A DNA stretch of 64,000 bases, from the NCBI RefSeq assembly GCF_002994745.2, contig NC_037091.1, positions 29,952,289-30,016,288 on the forward strand, given 5' to 3'. A program made the position numbers and the translations under genes. A model generated the notes under the pieces. The model was not told the DNA's origin, did no database searches, and saw nothing but the letters and a program-made list of their open reading frames with translations. Origin of the DNA: Rosa chinensis (Eukaryota > Streptophyta > Magnoliopsida > Rosales > Rosaceae). Within the stretch, counting starts at the first letter, position 1, and every line of letters starts with the position of its first letter. Below, piece by piece: positions 10,181-22,500 of the stretch.

Positions 10181-12481
10181 TGTGAGCCCCAGAAAAATGT
10201 ATCGAGCACAATTGATCGTGCGAGGAATTGTTTAATGATCTCGATAATCATCTAAGTGCTCGAGGAATTTTCATAAAGAAATGGAAAATAAGTGGAGCAA
10301 TCCTAGCCTCCCATTCCCCCCCCCCCCCCCCAACCGCTTGATCCTAGCCGTCCATTGTTAATTGGACAAGTCTATATAAGGCTGTGAATAGTGGGAAGAG
10401 CCAGAAGAATTGAGAGAGAGGGACAGCTTGGTGCTCTCTGACCCGCCACCATACCCGGCCGGCTCTCCACCGTCCGGCTACTTCAAGACACCGCGCGGGC
10501 ACCTTCTTCTTCGTCTCGTCCTCTCCAACAACCTCCTGTCCTCGGATCATCCATGCATTGAACAGAGAAAGACAATCGAAGACCCGAAGCTTCGAACTCT
10601 CTCTAGCAGCTTCTGCAGTTCCCAGTGACTCCGGCCACCATCTGAGCTGATTGCGGTATGAAACTTCACCTCCTCGTTGTGCTCTACACTCTAGTATAAT
10701 TAGATTTTCGGTTTGATCACGTTTTGACGATTTCGTTTCTGGGTTGCTTATGCCTCCGTCGCAGTTCCTCGCTGCCGGCGGCTTCTCTGGGCCTTTCTGG
10801 CTTCTTCTCGTACTCGATTTGAGGTCTAGGTGAGATGGTGTGACTGGGTTGTAGCATGAGGAATCACCAGTTCATCACTATTCCAGTTTCGGCAGTGAGC
10901 TCGGGAAGCTGAGTTTGGGTTGATTCAAGGGATTTATGATTTCAAAGGTATAATCTCGAACTAGATTCTTGTGTTGGTGACCAGAAGTTATGAAACTGTG
11001 TTTGGCTGGATATAATAAAATGGAAGACTCTGTTATTGGTTTGGTTATGTGGTCTTGTCTATTGTGTTTCAAGTTATGGCAAGAAAATCTGGAAAGTTAT
11101 ATTTGAATTGAGATTATGGACTTGTTGACCAGCTAGAATAGTGAGTTAAGAATTGGCACGAAAGGTAAAGAAGTTGATAATGGTTGTGAATGATGGGGCA
11201 TAATCCTTGTGTATATGTTGGAAGTGATAATAAGTAAAGAAAAGAAATTAATATATATTGGGTGGCCTTAGTAAATTCGGATGCACCTAATATGTTTGGA
11301 ATCAAGTCGATGTTTGTTTTACTTCAATATAGTCGTATTTTGGTCGATATAGTAATTTCAAGTAAATGTTTGTTAATTTGGGTTATTTATCAAACGGGTC
11401 TCGATTGGTCAAACAATGGTCAAATTTGGTCAACTCTTGGTCAAACCAGGAAAAGTTGGTTATACGATTTGTTTAGTTCAATACAATATTAACTATCAAA
11501 ATGTCAGAATCTAGGATTTCCAGTTACCCGAGGAACGGAAGGTTCGTGAGTCTCGGACAATGTAAAAGGTTAAAGTATTGGAATCTAGGTAGGGGACTTA
11601 GGACTCATTCGGTTAGTTGTTTTCTGTTTTGAATTAAATGTTTATGTATGCATGTTGAGCTGCATGGTTTGGTTATTGGTGGCTTGAGAGTGAGTGGAAC
11701 ATAGCGATTCCTTGGGCTTCGATCCCCTAAACCTCCGGAGGGGCCATATGGACAGAATGGTGTCTGACATCCTCTGAGGTGTGGCACTATTTCTAGGTGA
11801 TATGGCGTAAGTGGACACTCTCACTATGCTTACCTAGTGATGATTTTATTTGAGGTAAGGCCGTGTAGTTGGTCTATGGGATCAGCCATCAGGTATTATG
11901 CATTTCTTTGAGTTTCGTGCATTGGATTTTGAGTCCGAAAGATATTTAAAGTTTGTTGTTCTTTAAATAAATGATTTCACTTTTTCATACTGGGATCCCA
12001 AATTATTATCTTATGTGTCGTTTTCAAACCTAGTCTGGTGAAGCCCCTATTGAGTAGCGAGGACGAAAGCTCACCCCTACAATAGTGTGGTTGTAGTTAC
12101 TGTGCACTGGAAACGGGATTAGAGTGGACAGAGCTGGGTGTGTAGATTTCAATAGAAGTCAGGTTCTGGGTTCCAATCTTATTCATGTTCCTTAAAATTG
12201 TATTTTCGGAACTTGTCACAATTTTTTTGTTATATGCTAAGTCCTTTATCTCTCTGTTGTTTGCAACGTTAAGTCCTGGACGAACATTTGAATTTAAAGT
12301 TTAGAAAGGTTTTCACCTCAAAAGAATTTAAAAGCTTCCGTTGCGAATTTCTGTCAAAATTTATTTCGAACAAATGCCTAGCGAATTTCTAGAATGTAAA
12401 TCGAAATTTTCGGTTTATGTTTTAGAGACTCGCGGCACTGTAACGTACTCAAGCTGGTGAGGTGCAGTTTGAGACGTTACA
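10181..12481 (+). repeat. 3' LTR of element G (2,301 bp)
   Basis: Begins TGTGAGCCCC and ends CGTTACA, followed by the CCTAG duplication. It includes a C-run at about 10316-10331, a plausible TATA-like 'CTATATAAGG' at about 10372-10381, then a GC-rich leader. ORFs inside (for example 10410-10628) look like chance frames in LTR sequence. Confidence 0.88.
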
Positions 12482-12640
12482 CCTAGGATCTAAGACCAAA
12501 GCAACTAGGAAAAGTTTATTCAATTCATCCAAGGAACCAAAATACTTCAAATACTTTGCCTTCATCTTCACTACCATGTTGTACAAGACTTTGTCTGCTT
12601 CGATTGAATCAAGTCCTATACCACCAGAACTGAGTTGTTC
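12482..12640 (-). pseudogene. hAT transposase, C-terminal fragment (part 2)
   Basis: Read on the minus strand from about 12640, this codes for 'EADKVLYNMVVKMKAKYLKYFG' -like hAT sequence ending in 'ALVLDPR', exactly at the CCTAG insertion site of element G. It is the upstream neighbour of the fragment at 6198-6478. The partner N-terminal part of the gene lies immediately to the right but on the opposite strand. Confidence 0.85.
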
Positions 12641-12644
12641 AAGC

Positions 12645-13470
12645 TTTGCTTCATGTATGATGCCAAGAAGGAGTTGAGGAGGGAATTGAAGTCTTATTGT
12701 GTTTGTTTGACAACATGGACTTCTTGTCAAAATATAAACTACATGGTAGTTACTGCTCATTTTATTGATGGCGGATGGCAGATGCACAAAAGAAAGCTTG
12801 CTTTTTGTGTTGTTCCAAACCACCAAGGTGTAACCACAAGAAAAATCGTAGAAAGTTGTCTGATTGATTGGTCAATCGATAAGGTTTTAACCATTTTTGT
12901 TGACAATGCCTCTGCAAACAAGCATGCCATTGATTATCTTAGGAAGAAAATGTGCAATTGGGAGTTAAAATCAATATGTGGAGGTAGGTTTATGTATGTG
13001 AGATGTTTGGCTCACATTGTAAACCTCATTGTGAAATCTGGACTAACCATGATGAAGAAGTCAGTGTGTAGCATAAGGAATGCTGTGAGATATGTTAGAA
13101 GTTTTAGTTCAAGGTTAGATGAATTCAAAAGCTATGTAGAGAAGGAGAAAGTTGAATGCAATAAGATTTGCATCTTAGATGTTCCAACAAGGTGGAATTC
13201 CACCTTTCTTATTTTGCACATAGCTTTGGAGTTGAAAAAAGGGTTTGTTAGGTTGGCTGATGAGGAGGATTCAAAGTACAACAGCTACTTTGATGAAGAT
13301 GAGGAATTTGAGGAAGATGATGAAGCTGAGAGACCGAAGAAGGCTGTTGTGAAAAGGGTTGGGCCACCAAATGATACAGATTGGGACAATGCAGTAATTT
13401 TTCTAAAGTTTTTGAAGGTATTTTATGATGTGACACTTAATGTTAGTACTTCACTTACACCTACTGTCCA
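12645..13470 (+). pseudogene. hAT transposase, middle part, on the opposite strand
   Basis: An open frame with the hAT RNase-H-like core: 'NINYMVVTAHFID', the second-Asp motif 'IFVDNASANKHA', 'RCLAHIVNLIVKSGL', 'DVPTRWNSTF', an acidic insert, and 'DWDNAVIFLKFLKVFYDVTLNVS'. The N-terminal BED zinc finger is missing. The first catalytic Asp, normally in 'LTTDTWTS', is deleted: at about 12707-12721 the reading is Leu-Thr-Thr-Trp-Thr-Ser. The frame ends near 13525 in unrelated sequence, and the region that should follow is found inverted at 12640-12482 and 6478-6198. The gene is therefore rearranged, catalytically dead and non-functional. Confidence 0.88.
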
Positions 13471-13552
13471 TAAGGCATTTCATGCTAGAATTCATTTTTG
13501 GTCTTGTCTTCTTTTGCTTTTTTGATAGAATTCTTTTCTTTTATATAGTCAA

Positions 13553-15055
13553 CATGCCCAGCAAGGTTGCTAACAAGAGTGATGCCCCCTATGCCGAGGT
13601 GAATACATATGCCATCATTGAGGAGTTGCTAAAAGACTCAGAGGTGATAAGGCGTTGTAAGGTGGATTTACTGGGCAGAGAGGTTTATGAGACCGAGCAT
13701 CGGGTGAATATGCAACTGCCTGATGACGTGTATGAGAGGTAATCCTGATAGAGTTTTGGAGTACTTTAATAGTTGAACAGTTGATGCCGATGTACAAGTG
13801 GGTGTTGATGGCGTCGCGATACAAGGTCAACAGAATTAGGCGGGCAAGGCGAGGTCGCGTTCTCGGGACTCAGCGGGTAGGGCAAGGCAGGCCCCTCGGG
13901 TTGTAGTGGAGCGAGAGGGACAGCCCCCCACCCCGAGTTCAAAAGGAAGCGAGGCAGCCCCCCAAAGTCCCAATAGCGGGAGGGGTGCCTGCCCAGGTCC
14001 AAATTGAGAGGCAGTCCCCCGATATTCAAGTGGAGGAAGGTGCTCACGATATCAAGCAGGGCACTCTGGGCGTTGTAGGGCTGCAAGCTCTGTCTTTGGA
14101 AGTAGAGATCTCTGTGGAGGAATTGTTTGTGAAAGTTGAGCAGCGTTAGATCGATGCCAGTGCAGGGTTCGCCTGGTGGATGACGTGGTCTTGGAGCAAC
14201 TGGAGGGTGATTTTGGCACCTATACTGAGGGTTCGGGATCACGAGAGGTTATCACTGTTGATAGCGGGGAGGCTGAGGTAACTAGCCAAGTTTTTAATGC
14301 CACGGTTGTGGTGACCAAGGCTGGTGACGCTCAGCGAGGTGCTGGAGAAAGTGGAGGTGGTGAGGACGTCCAGATGGCTGAGGTGGTTGCTTCTATTCAG
14401 CTAGGTGAGGGATATGAGGCCCGAAGTACTGGTACTTATGTGCGTACTGACGGTGCCGGGCTAAGGAAGAGGACTGCTTCACAATTTCACCTCGGGAGTC
14501 CTCCCACGGGTGTTAATATTGATCCTCGCGGGGGAAAGAGATTGCTGGTTGATGGGGTGGCACGCTCGAGGTCTACGAGTGAAGCTTCCTGGCACTCGCG
14601 TGATGAGATTGTTGGAGGTCTCGCTCACACACTTGGCAAGATCAGGATCGCAGATGGTGCTATTTTGCACATAGTGGCCGACCTGTGCAATTGTCATCGT
14701 GATCAGGGCCGTGTTAACTCCGAGGATCATCATCTCGAGTATCGGGATGCCCAAGAGAGGTTGATGAGGGTACGCGATTTCTCTTTCCTTCTCTGTCCCT
14801 CCCCCTGTGTTTTTTATTTTTTTTTACATGTGTCGTTTATGTGGCGATGTATAGGCTGTGAATATGAATTATCAAGCGTCGGCTGAGTTGCTCGAGCACT
14901 TTGAGCTAGAGATCGCTCGGCTCAAGGGCAAGCTGGAGGCTGAGAAGCAAAGGGCTCAGGAGATCCAGGATTTGTTGGATCGCGGCAAGGCTGACCATGA
15001 AGAAATGAGGTGGGCGAATGACGATGGCATTGCGAGGATGATGGAGCTAGAGTAA
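13553..15055 (+). pseudogene. Broken coiled-coil ORF of unknown, probably transposon-linked, origin
   Basis: I do not recognise this protein. From an ATG at 13553 a frame runs to about 13742, then continues with stops (near 13742, 13836 and 14006) through a Ser/Arg- and Pro-rich stretch (about 13840-14000). A longer open frame follows at 14176-14768. A plausible intron (GTACGC... to ...TATAG, about 14769-14853) joins it to 14854-15055, a Leu/Glu/Lys-rich coiled coil (heptad-like 'LLEHFELEIARLKGKLEAEKQ') ending TAG at 15053. The base composition is more GC-rich than the surroundings. Proteins with a C-terminal coiled coil of this kind accompany several plant transposon families, but that link is inference. 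Element D begins 155 bases downstream. Confidence 0.5.
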
Positions 15056-15210
15056 TCGTTGGCGGTAGAGGAGACTTGATGGTGGGAGGCCGAGGAGACT
15101 GCTGCCCCTTTGAACAAATCAAACTTGGACCTTACTGCAAGTTACAGCAGGCCGAGGTGGGGTTAAAGGCCTTGGAAGTTAGGGCGCAGTTCCGCAATGT
15201 TGAAGGGTTG

Positions 15211-16965
15211 TGACTTGATACACATTTATGCAAGCATACGTATCATTGTTAAGATAGAGAAGTATCAAGCCCAAAATTATCGTACCACGGGGATTAGTGG
15301 CTAACCCACAATCCATGGGAAGTCAGAACTAAAGTCACTAAGCAAACAAAAGAAAAAGAAAAATAAAATAAATAAAAATGCTATTCTAAGGAACCAAACC
15401 TTAGCAATGCTTGGCTTTTCTCACCAAATTAAGCCTAATCAAAGCTATGAGCTTAGTGATGGATATTTATAATGGGTTGAATTTGTCACCGAAAATTGTA
15501 AATTGAATTTCGAATAACTAAATTGCAAGAATTTAAATGAAAGCTTTAACTAAAAACTAAATTAAATAAAGGAAAGAAAAGTAAGAAATGGAAATTAGGT
15601 CATCAGGGTGTCCTCCTAGCCAAATTCACTGCACAAGTATGTTCGGACAATGGTCAAACAATTCATAATGGTATCAAGAACCGTACCCAAGGCTTTTCAA
15701 GGCTCATGGGTCATTAGATTCTCTATATGGTATTCCACTATTCCTACTCTAGATCAAGGGCCGTAGAAACTCAATTGGGACAATCTAGAGCCTTGTTGAA
15801 CCAAAAGGCGAAGAGTTCTAGAATCAATATTCCCAAGCTAGCCAATAGAGCAATCGAAATTGGTATTGTAACTAACCATGTTCTAAAATAGTGTTCTAGC
15901 CATAAATTAGAAAAGTGATTAGGCTTCCTAATTTGTTCCAGACATGCTCATCTGCACATTCAAGAGTTAATCAAGCTCCTAATCATTCATCTGAGCCAAA
16001 TAATATAGATTAGAACATATGCCAAACACAAAATTGAAAACCATTAAATCAAAACATATTTATTACATTGAATCCATGCTAGGGCTCAAGCCCTAGCTTC
16101 CTATATAGACTACTCACTACCCATCAACTAACCAACAACAATATACATTAATTCAGGAGGTAAAGGTGAAAAGAAGTGAAAAGTAACAAGAACAAGTCAC
16201 AAATTGCTATGGAGCAATTATGACAAGTCTTGATTTATGACTTCTCCCTTTTACCCAAACTCAAATCTTGATGCTTCTTGACAAATTGATGAAGATTTAT
16301 TAGTGAGGAAGTAAGTGAAAAGAGAAAAAAAAATAGAAATAGAAATGAGAATTGTGAGGAAAGGAAGAGAGATGGTGGCTGTTGGGAGAGGACAGCAGCT
16401 CTCCCCTTGAAAACGTGAAGTGCGGCGCTCGTAGGGGTCTAGAAGAGTGATAAGATAAATACACAGTCTAGGTCTTGTGTGGTCATGTGAGAGAATGGGT
16501 TGAAAAGTCGTGGGCTTGGTTCCAATTGTGAAATTCAGTGGCCAATGGGTATGTAATGCAAAAGATAAAAGATATTCAATGCCACATGTCATGGGCTTAT
16601 TAGATAAGCCAAAACTTCACGTGCATGCATGCTTAAAGACTTAATTAACCAATTAAGTCATTGATCAGTTAATTAAACCCCTCCCCTTCTTCATTCCATA
16701 TTTAATTAAATGAATAATTAAATATCATGGATGGTTGGCTTCTCTCATTTGCTGAAACTGACCATCGTTGACCGGAGCTGCTATTTCGTCTTATTCTCAG
16801 AAATTTCATTTTGCTTCATTTTTGCGTCATTTTGTCTTGTTTCGCAATTCCTCTTATTTCCTAAAAAATAAATAAAAAATGCATTAACTATATATTAAAT
16901 AACTTGAGGATTAGCTTAATTCTAGTATTTTAGATATAATTACATCCTAAAAATGCGTGTAATCA
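15211..16965 (-). repeat. Left (3') LTR of element D
   Basis: Starts TGACTTG and ends ...GTAATCA (1,755 bp), followed by CACCCCCACACTTGA, the complement of a polypurine tract. It matches the right LTR from 23948 over the first roughly 840 bases with scattered substitutions and a few short indels. Confidence 0.87.
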
Positions 16966-16980
16966 CACCCCCACACTTGA
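16966..16980 (-). promoter_or_regulatory. Polypurine tract of element D
   Basis: On the minus strand this reads TCAAGTGTGGGGGTG and directly abuts the LTR, the expected plus-strand primer position. Confidence 0.75.
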
Positions 16981-19903
16981 ACTTTGCTTGTCCTCAAGCA
17001 AACTAAATGAAATCAAATATGAAAATCTACAAACTCAAACACATGTGTACAACTAAAGAAAATGCGGTATTAGCCTTTCCAACCATAAACCTCAGAGAAC
17101 TAATTATGTATGTGACCACGAGGTTGACGAAGCATAACATAGGATTTATGAATTTCTAAGGCAATTAAGATGCACATGTGAGAAATGATCAAGTATATGT
17201 ATGTGTTGACCATGTGTCATATCAATCCATCATAATCAAATAGGTACATAGCAGACTCGATATAACCCACTAAACTCACATAGGTTCACTAAATATTACC
17301 GCTCAAGTGTTTAGGGGCTACATGTGTTTCATTCAAAAGCAATTTCACTACATGAGCCGCCATATGCTTTCTCTTTGATCTCATCTCCGCTAGATATATA
17401 GCTCACAACATTCAAGATCAAGAGGTCTTTTATTTGTTGTAATGGGGCTAAGGGTAAGTGGCTAATAAAATGAAGGATAAGAAAAGACAAAGTCCATGGA
17501 AATCGTCTCTCTTGTAGAGATATATGACTTTTGCTTTGGAATGCTAAGTCACTCACTCTAATCCCAGTGTACAACCCACACTAAACTATGTATAATACTT
17601 TACTTTCTTTCTATTTTTAGATTTTCTTCTATTTGACTCTCTCTCTTTTTTTCTTTTTTTCTTTTTTTCACCCTTTTCTTTCTTTGCTTTTTCTTTTCAA
17701 ACAACTCCCTTTTTTTTTTCGAAACTTTCTTTTCTAAACAAAATCACTCACCCCCACACTTATTCTATTGTAACATCACACTTTTGACTTTTATTTTCTT
17801 TTGAAGCACTCAAACATAAAGTTATTCTCTTAAATCCCTTTACCAACTATCATGAAAGGGTTGGATAAAAGTGTATAGGCTAGGTAGGAATTGGTGGTGC
17901 GAATGAACAAAAAAGCTAACCATATAAATAGGCTCAAAGTGGCAATCTAGTGGTAAATATTTGGGCACATGCTTCTTTAGCCATGTTGGTAGTTAACCCT
18001 AATGCCTCAATCCTTTCCATCCTGTCATAAGCTAACAAGTAGCCTCGAGAGGTCTCAAACAAGTTCTAGATATGCAATATAATGAAATTGAAATTGTACA
18101 CATATGAAAGAATGAATAAGTGAATGAACGATGCATACACTATAGATATAGGCACAAAAGCTCACAAATAAGGGCATGCAAGTCAATCAAATCATCTATA
18201 TGCTTCTCTAATTATGATGAACCAACCTCCATAGGCTATGTGCACACATATAGTCAAGCATAGATCACATATATACTTAATCACAAAACAAATTCAAATT
18301 CCTATATCATACTTAATCTATTCACAATCATAATAAGCTAAGTCCATCTCTCGTCATTGGGGTTGGAAAAAGGCGTCAATCACTAAAATCTAATTACAAA
18401 AAGCTATCTAAAAAAGGAACTTTTTTTTTTTTAATAGGGCCCGAGCCCTCACCCCCACACTCAAAACCAACATTGTCCTCAATGTTGTAAAGTGAGCTCA
18501 AAAACTAAAATCCACGTTGGATTTAGGCCTGAGAGTGAAGTCCGGGAGAAGGCACAAGAATATTTAACTATGAAAATGAAAATCTAAATGCGGAGAAAAT
18601 ATGCAAAAACCCCCCTGTGGTGACCCTCCATTGCTCACGACCTTCAGAGAAGACTAATATGAGACACCAACCTCAAGGCACAAGATCTTGACTTCCTTAA
18701 CATATGCTCCATAATAGCTCTAGGTGCTCGTGTAAAGATCAACTCTATTGAGAAATATAGTGTCCAAAGAGCAATGCGCCGAAAATAGACATCAAAGAGT
18801 GAAGACAAAGGTCTTCCATTAAGATTATAGGCTTTGATCAAATCCAACACACTCCATAACTGCCCTATAATGGCCTCCATGGAAGAATTGAAGTGCAAGA
18901 AGTTCAATCAACCCGAGTGAACAAAACTAGTGAGTGCAGAAAACTTCCAGCAATGATCTTTCTGCCTTCAACTGCCCATATCTCAAACTCAGAAAGAGAT
19001 AAGTAAGTGGAACTACTTGGAGTAGAAAGTAGACTTATATATATTTCTATCCATATAAAGTGAGCCACCTATATCCAACTGAGATGAAAACCAAAGCTAG
19101 TCAAAATTGCCATCTTGTAATAAAATCTGCTACTGACCCTCAGTCACCAATACTGCAATTTATGAAGCTCCAGAGGTTCAAAGTAGGTGAGACTACCTGG
19201 ATATAAAACTAGACTCATAAGGCTACCTTCTATTAAAATTTTACTGGAAAATAAATTCTGAGTCAAAAATCGTTGCCCTCCAAACACATTGATCTGTTTT
19301 GTAATTTCTGATGTGCCCTGTTTCTGACCTCTGTCACTTGGAACATTAAATCTAAAGCCAGGAAAGTTTAAATCAAAAACTGTTTCTCCTGTATACAGAG
19401 AACGTGTGAAGACACATCTCTGGAAGGTGTAGCTTTGGATGTAGAAGGTGTAGCTTCCCAAAGTCACTCTACAGTAGCTGTCTTTGTTCTGACCTTCACA
19501 CACTGATCACAAAATAACTGAAGTTTTAGGGACTTAAAGGGGCTCAAATTTAGTACATAGTAGACACACAGGGAAATATCTCCAAAAAGTTTCAGCTCAA
19601 AATAATATGTAGATTGGAAACTGGAGCTACCCAAAATCAACTGAACTTTCTGAACAGAAACTGCTCAATACCAAATTAATTCTCCTTCACATTTCCAACT
19701 CCGGACACCTCCATTCCTCCCAAAATGACCAAAAAGCTTTATTCACTACAAAAAGAAACTACTAAAGAAGAAATAATAACGATGATGTGCTAGGGTTGCC
19801 TCCCTAGCAAGCACTTTGTTTAAGGACTTCATTGCCGGTCCATATAGAACATGATCTTGTCAAGGTAGATACTTCTCAAGTATGACCACCCTATTGTTTG
19901 GGG
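16981..19903 (-). other. Internal non-coding part of element D
   Basis: AT-rich DNA with a long pyrimidine-rich stretch (about 17600-17760) and repeated 'CCCCCACACTT'-type phrases at about 16967, 17752 and 18452. No ORF longer than about 120 codons, and none resembling a protein domain. The part at 19130-19840 resembles positions 1-800 of the window. Confidence 0.6.
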
Positions 19904-20882
19904 CTAAGGGATTCTTTGATGTGTCATAAAGGCAAGACCAAGAGTTATCCAAGAAAACATCAATTGGTGGCCAGAAGGTAGCTTCTTAATCTTCCTCTTC
20001 TCAATTTTTCTTCTAGGAGCTAACCTTGCCTTCTCCTTCAAAATTGGTGTAGAAATGATGCTCATAGGAACAATAGGTGGTAGAAGGTCTTGCGAATAAT
20101 GGGAAAGGTTGAGTGCAAGAAGTTCACTTCCTTTCCAACCCATCACCTCATTGTAGAAACATTGACCGCTTAATGGTGGATTGAGTGGTAAAAATACCTT
20201 AATCTCAACCTTATCATTAATAACATAAGTGCTCAATATTCTACAATCCACCTTGGGAAGCTCATGAAGGATCTCCTTGGATGTGAGAGGAGAGAAAGTC
20301 ATTGGCTCTTCAACTTCTTCACCATCACAAGCTATTGAATGACTATCTTCCTCTGTGGGAATATAGGCCTCAATGAATAAGGGATTATGATGTATGACTT
20401 TAAGCTCCTCATCCTCCTCAATGAACAAGGGATTATGGTGTATAACTTCAAACTCCGCATCCTCCTCAATGAACAAGGGATTATGGTGTACAACTTCAAA
20501 CTCCTCATCCTCCTTACTAGACAAGCAATCATCCTCTTCGGAATCATTTTCAAATATCTCCCCTCCATTAGGAAACTTAGATTTTCCAATATTGCACCCA
20601 TTCCTCCGAAGTGTAGTCTTTTACCCCACTTGCATTGGAATTTTCATAACCAAGTGCACTTTCTTGTACATCAACATCACTATCATCATCTTTGACTTGA
20701 ATAAAGAACTCTTGCTCAAGATAATTGATGTGTACCTCTTCTCTGGAAATAGGCTCCACTTGATCAAAGAAAGGCTCTTGCAAATATAAAGCGGCGGGAG
20801 GTTGCTCTTGAAGTAGGCTAGCCTTGACTTGCTTCATGATTGGATAGACACTCTCACTTATAGCTTTGAATTGAGCAAACAA
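19904..20882 (-). pseudogene. Repetitive ORF of element D, broken
   Basis: Two minus-strand frames (20882-20577 and 20524-19904) may be parts of one reading frame. The second opens with a 16-residue unit repeated about three times (core 'HHNPLFIEED', period 48 bp at about 20384-20520), followed by a Glu-rich stretch and a Lys/Arg-rich end. No protein family is recognised and no enzyme motif is present. In elements of this kind such frames usually represent an unknown accessory or degenerate gag-like ORF; that is inference. A stop and frame change separate the two halves. Confidence 0.45.
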
Positions 20883-20909
20883 TTCTTCAATGGGTGAATT
20901 TGTAGGTTC

Positions 20910-20914
20910 ATAAG
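20910..20914. repeat. Target-site duplication of element E, left copy (ATAAG)
   Basis: ATAAG at 20910-20914 precedes the left LTR; ATAAG at 23646-23650 follows the right LTR. This places E as an insertion into D. Confidence 0.92.
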
Positions 20915-21412
20915 TGTTAATGTTAGAACCGAAGGCTCTAGTTAGCTTCAGAGAAATAAAGAGAGAGAGAGAGAGAGTGAGAGAGAGACACGAGAAGTAT
21001 AGTGGTTCGTCTCCCGCCTTAGCGGAAGACTACATCCACTTGAAAGTTTAACTAGTGTGTTTGGGCCTTGCGGCCCAAAAGGGATTACAAGAGATGTAAT
21101 GGGATGTAGAGTAAGTGGGAAGGAGTCTCCTTTTATAGGGAAGGGAGGCTCCTTCTTTTACATTTTCTTCAATGTGGGACAAGAAGTCCCATTCTAGTCT
21201 AGAAATACATATTGTGGAGGCATATTGGCAAGGTCGGAAAGGTTGCTTCCCGGCGAGGTCTTGGCCACTTCCAACTACCACAGGGTAGGTTGTATGTCGG
21301 GCTACGGTATGCATGTCACGGTTGGCCCCACCATGGCTTGTGGCCCCCTCTAAGAGGGTGTTACTTATGTTTGGTGAGATAGCCAACTAGCTTGCTAGTA
21401 GAGGAATCTACA
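20915..21412. repeat. Left LTR of element E
   Basis: Contains a GA microsatellite (about 20957-20990), a TATA-like 'TTTTATAGGG', and a near-perfect hairpin GTCTCCCGC-CTTA-GCGGAAGAC at 21009-21030 with one mismatch relative to the right LTR. Confidence 0.9.
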
Positions 21413-22029
21413 AGTCCCCAAGTAAGAAGAGCTTCTTGGTTGGGGAGTTATAAACATGAAGTCATCAAGTAAAAGTGACGTCCAGGAAGCGCCCAGCCCC
21501 TACAAGTCCTCGAACTCAATAAGCAAGAAGGGACTCTTTAACCTATGAAACAAAGATAGAGGCGTGCGCATGTAGAGTGCTTGTTGTATTGGACAACGTA
21601 TATGAGTTGCACGGATATGCATTGGCATATACGAATGTACGAGGTGCATGATATATGTTGATATATATATGTGAATGGCGCCGGGTACGATCGATTATGA
21701 CGAATAAACTTGCGAACGCGTATGGTTGTGTGAACATATCACGAATAAGCATATGAATTGCATATGAATGTGCGTGGTGCTCGCAAGGGAACAAACGAGG
21801 TCGAGTTGATGAGGTTACGCTCGGTGTAAGTTGCATGAGTGCCATGAAGGCAAGCGTTTGTAATTCGTGAACAATGAATACGCGAACACTTGTGTTTGTT
21901 TGGTTTTTCACTAGTATTAATGGAACGCGAAAAGAATTCAATTTGTTGCAAAAGACAAATGGTAGAAGAATTCAATGTTCCATTAACATGTAGTATGTCG
22001 AGGAGACATGAGTGTAAAGCTCAAGAATG

Positions 22030-22500
22030 TTGGGAAGGTGTGAGCATAGAACTCTAGGTTGCCGGGAAGGCGTAAGAGTGAAAGTTCGGGAATACGGGGA
22101 GGCGTGAGCGTGAAAGCTTGGGGATGTCGGGAAGGAGTGAGTGTGAAAGCTCTGGGGTGCCGGGAAGGCGTGAGCGGAAGCTCGATGGTGCCGAGAAGGT
22201 GTGAGCTTGAAGCTCGGGGGTGCCGGGTAGGCGTGAGCGTGAGAGCTCGTGAGCGGGAAGCTTGGGGGTGCCGGGTAGGCATGAGCGTTAGAGCTCGAGG
22301 GTGCCGCGGAGGTGTGAGCGAAGAGCTCGTGAGCGGGAAGCTCGGGAGTGCCGCAGAGGTGTAAACGTTAGAGCTCTTGAGAGGGAAGCTCGGGGGTGCC
22401 GCGGAGGAATGAGAGTTAGAGCTTGTGAGCGGGAAGATCGGGGGTGCCGCAGAGGCGTGAGCTTTAAAGCTCTTGAGCGAGAAGCTCGGGTGTGATGCCC
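22030..22500 (+). repeat. GC-rich minisatellite inside element E
   Basis: Roughly a dozen degenerate units of about 32-45 bases built on 'GGGTGCCG(G/C)(G/A)(G/T)AGG(C/T)(G/A)TGAGCG' plus 'AGAGCTCG'-like joints. ORFs on both strands here (for example 22059-22364 plus, 22282-21983 minus) simply read through the repeat and encode Arg/Gly- or Pro/Thr-rich repeats, so I do not call them genes. Confidence 0.8.

Larger units (their letters stand above)
6479..12481 (+). mobile_element. LTR retrotransposon G inserted in the hAT gene
   Basis: A complete insertion of 6,003 bp bounded by TGTGAGCCCC...CGTTACA and a 5-bp TSD (CCTAG). It has a 5' LTR (6479-6721), a tRNA-Met-like primer site (6727-6738), a purine-rich tract (10165-10180) and a 3' LTR (10181-12481). 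The line 'AATTTCGAGGATGAAATTT' before the purine tract is typical of Ty3/gypsy elements of the Tekay/Del group. The internal 3.46 kb has only short ORFs and no recognisable gag, protease, RT or integrase motif, so it is heavily decayed or non-coding. The two LTRs differ greatly in length (243 versus 2,301 bp). Confidence 0.9.

Noticed and set aside
22059..22495. Arg/Gly-rich repeat protein in element E
   Set aside because: All frames through the minisatellite are open by virtue of its unit lengths; no start context or conserved end.
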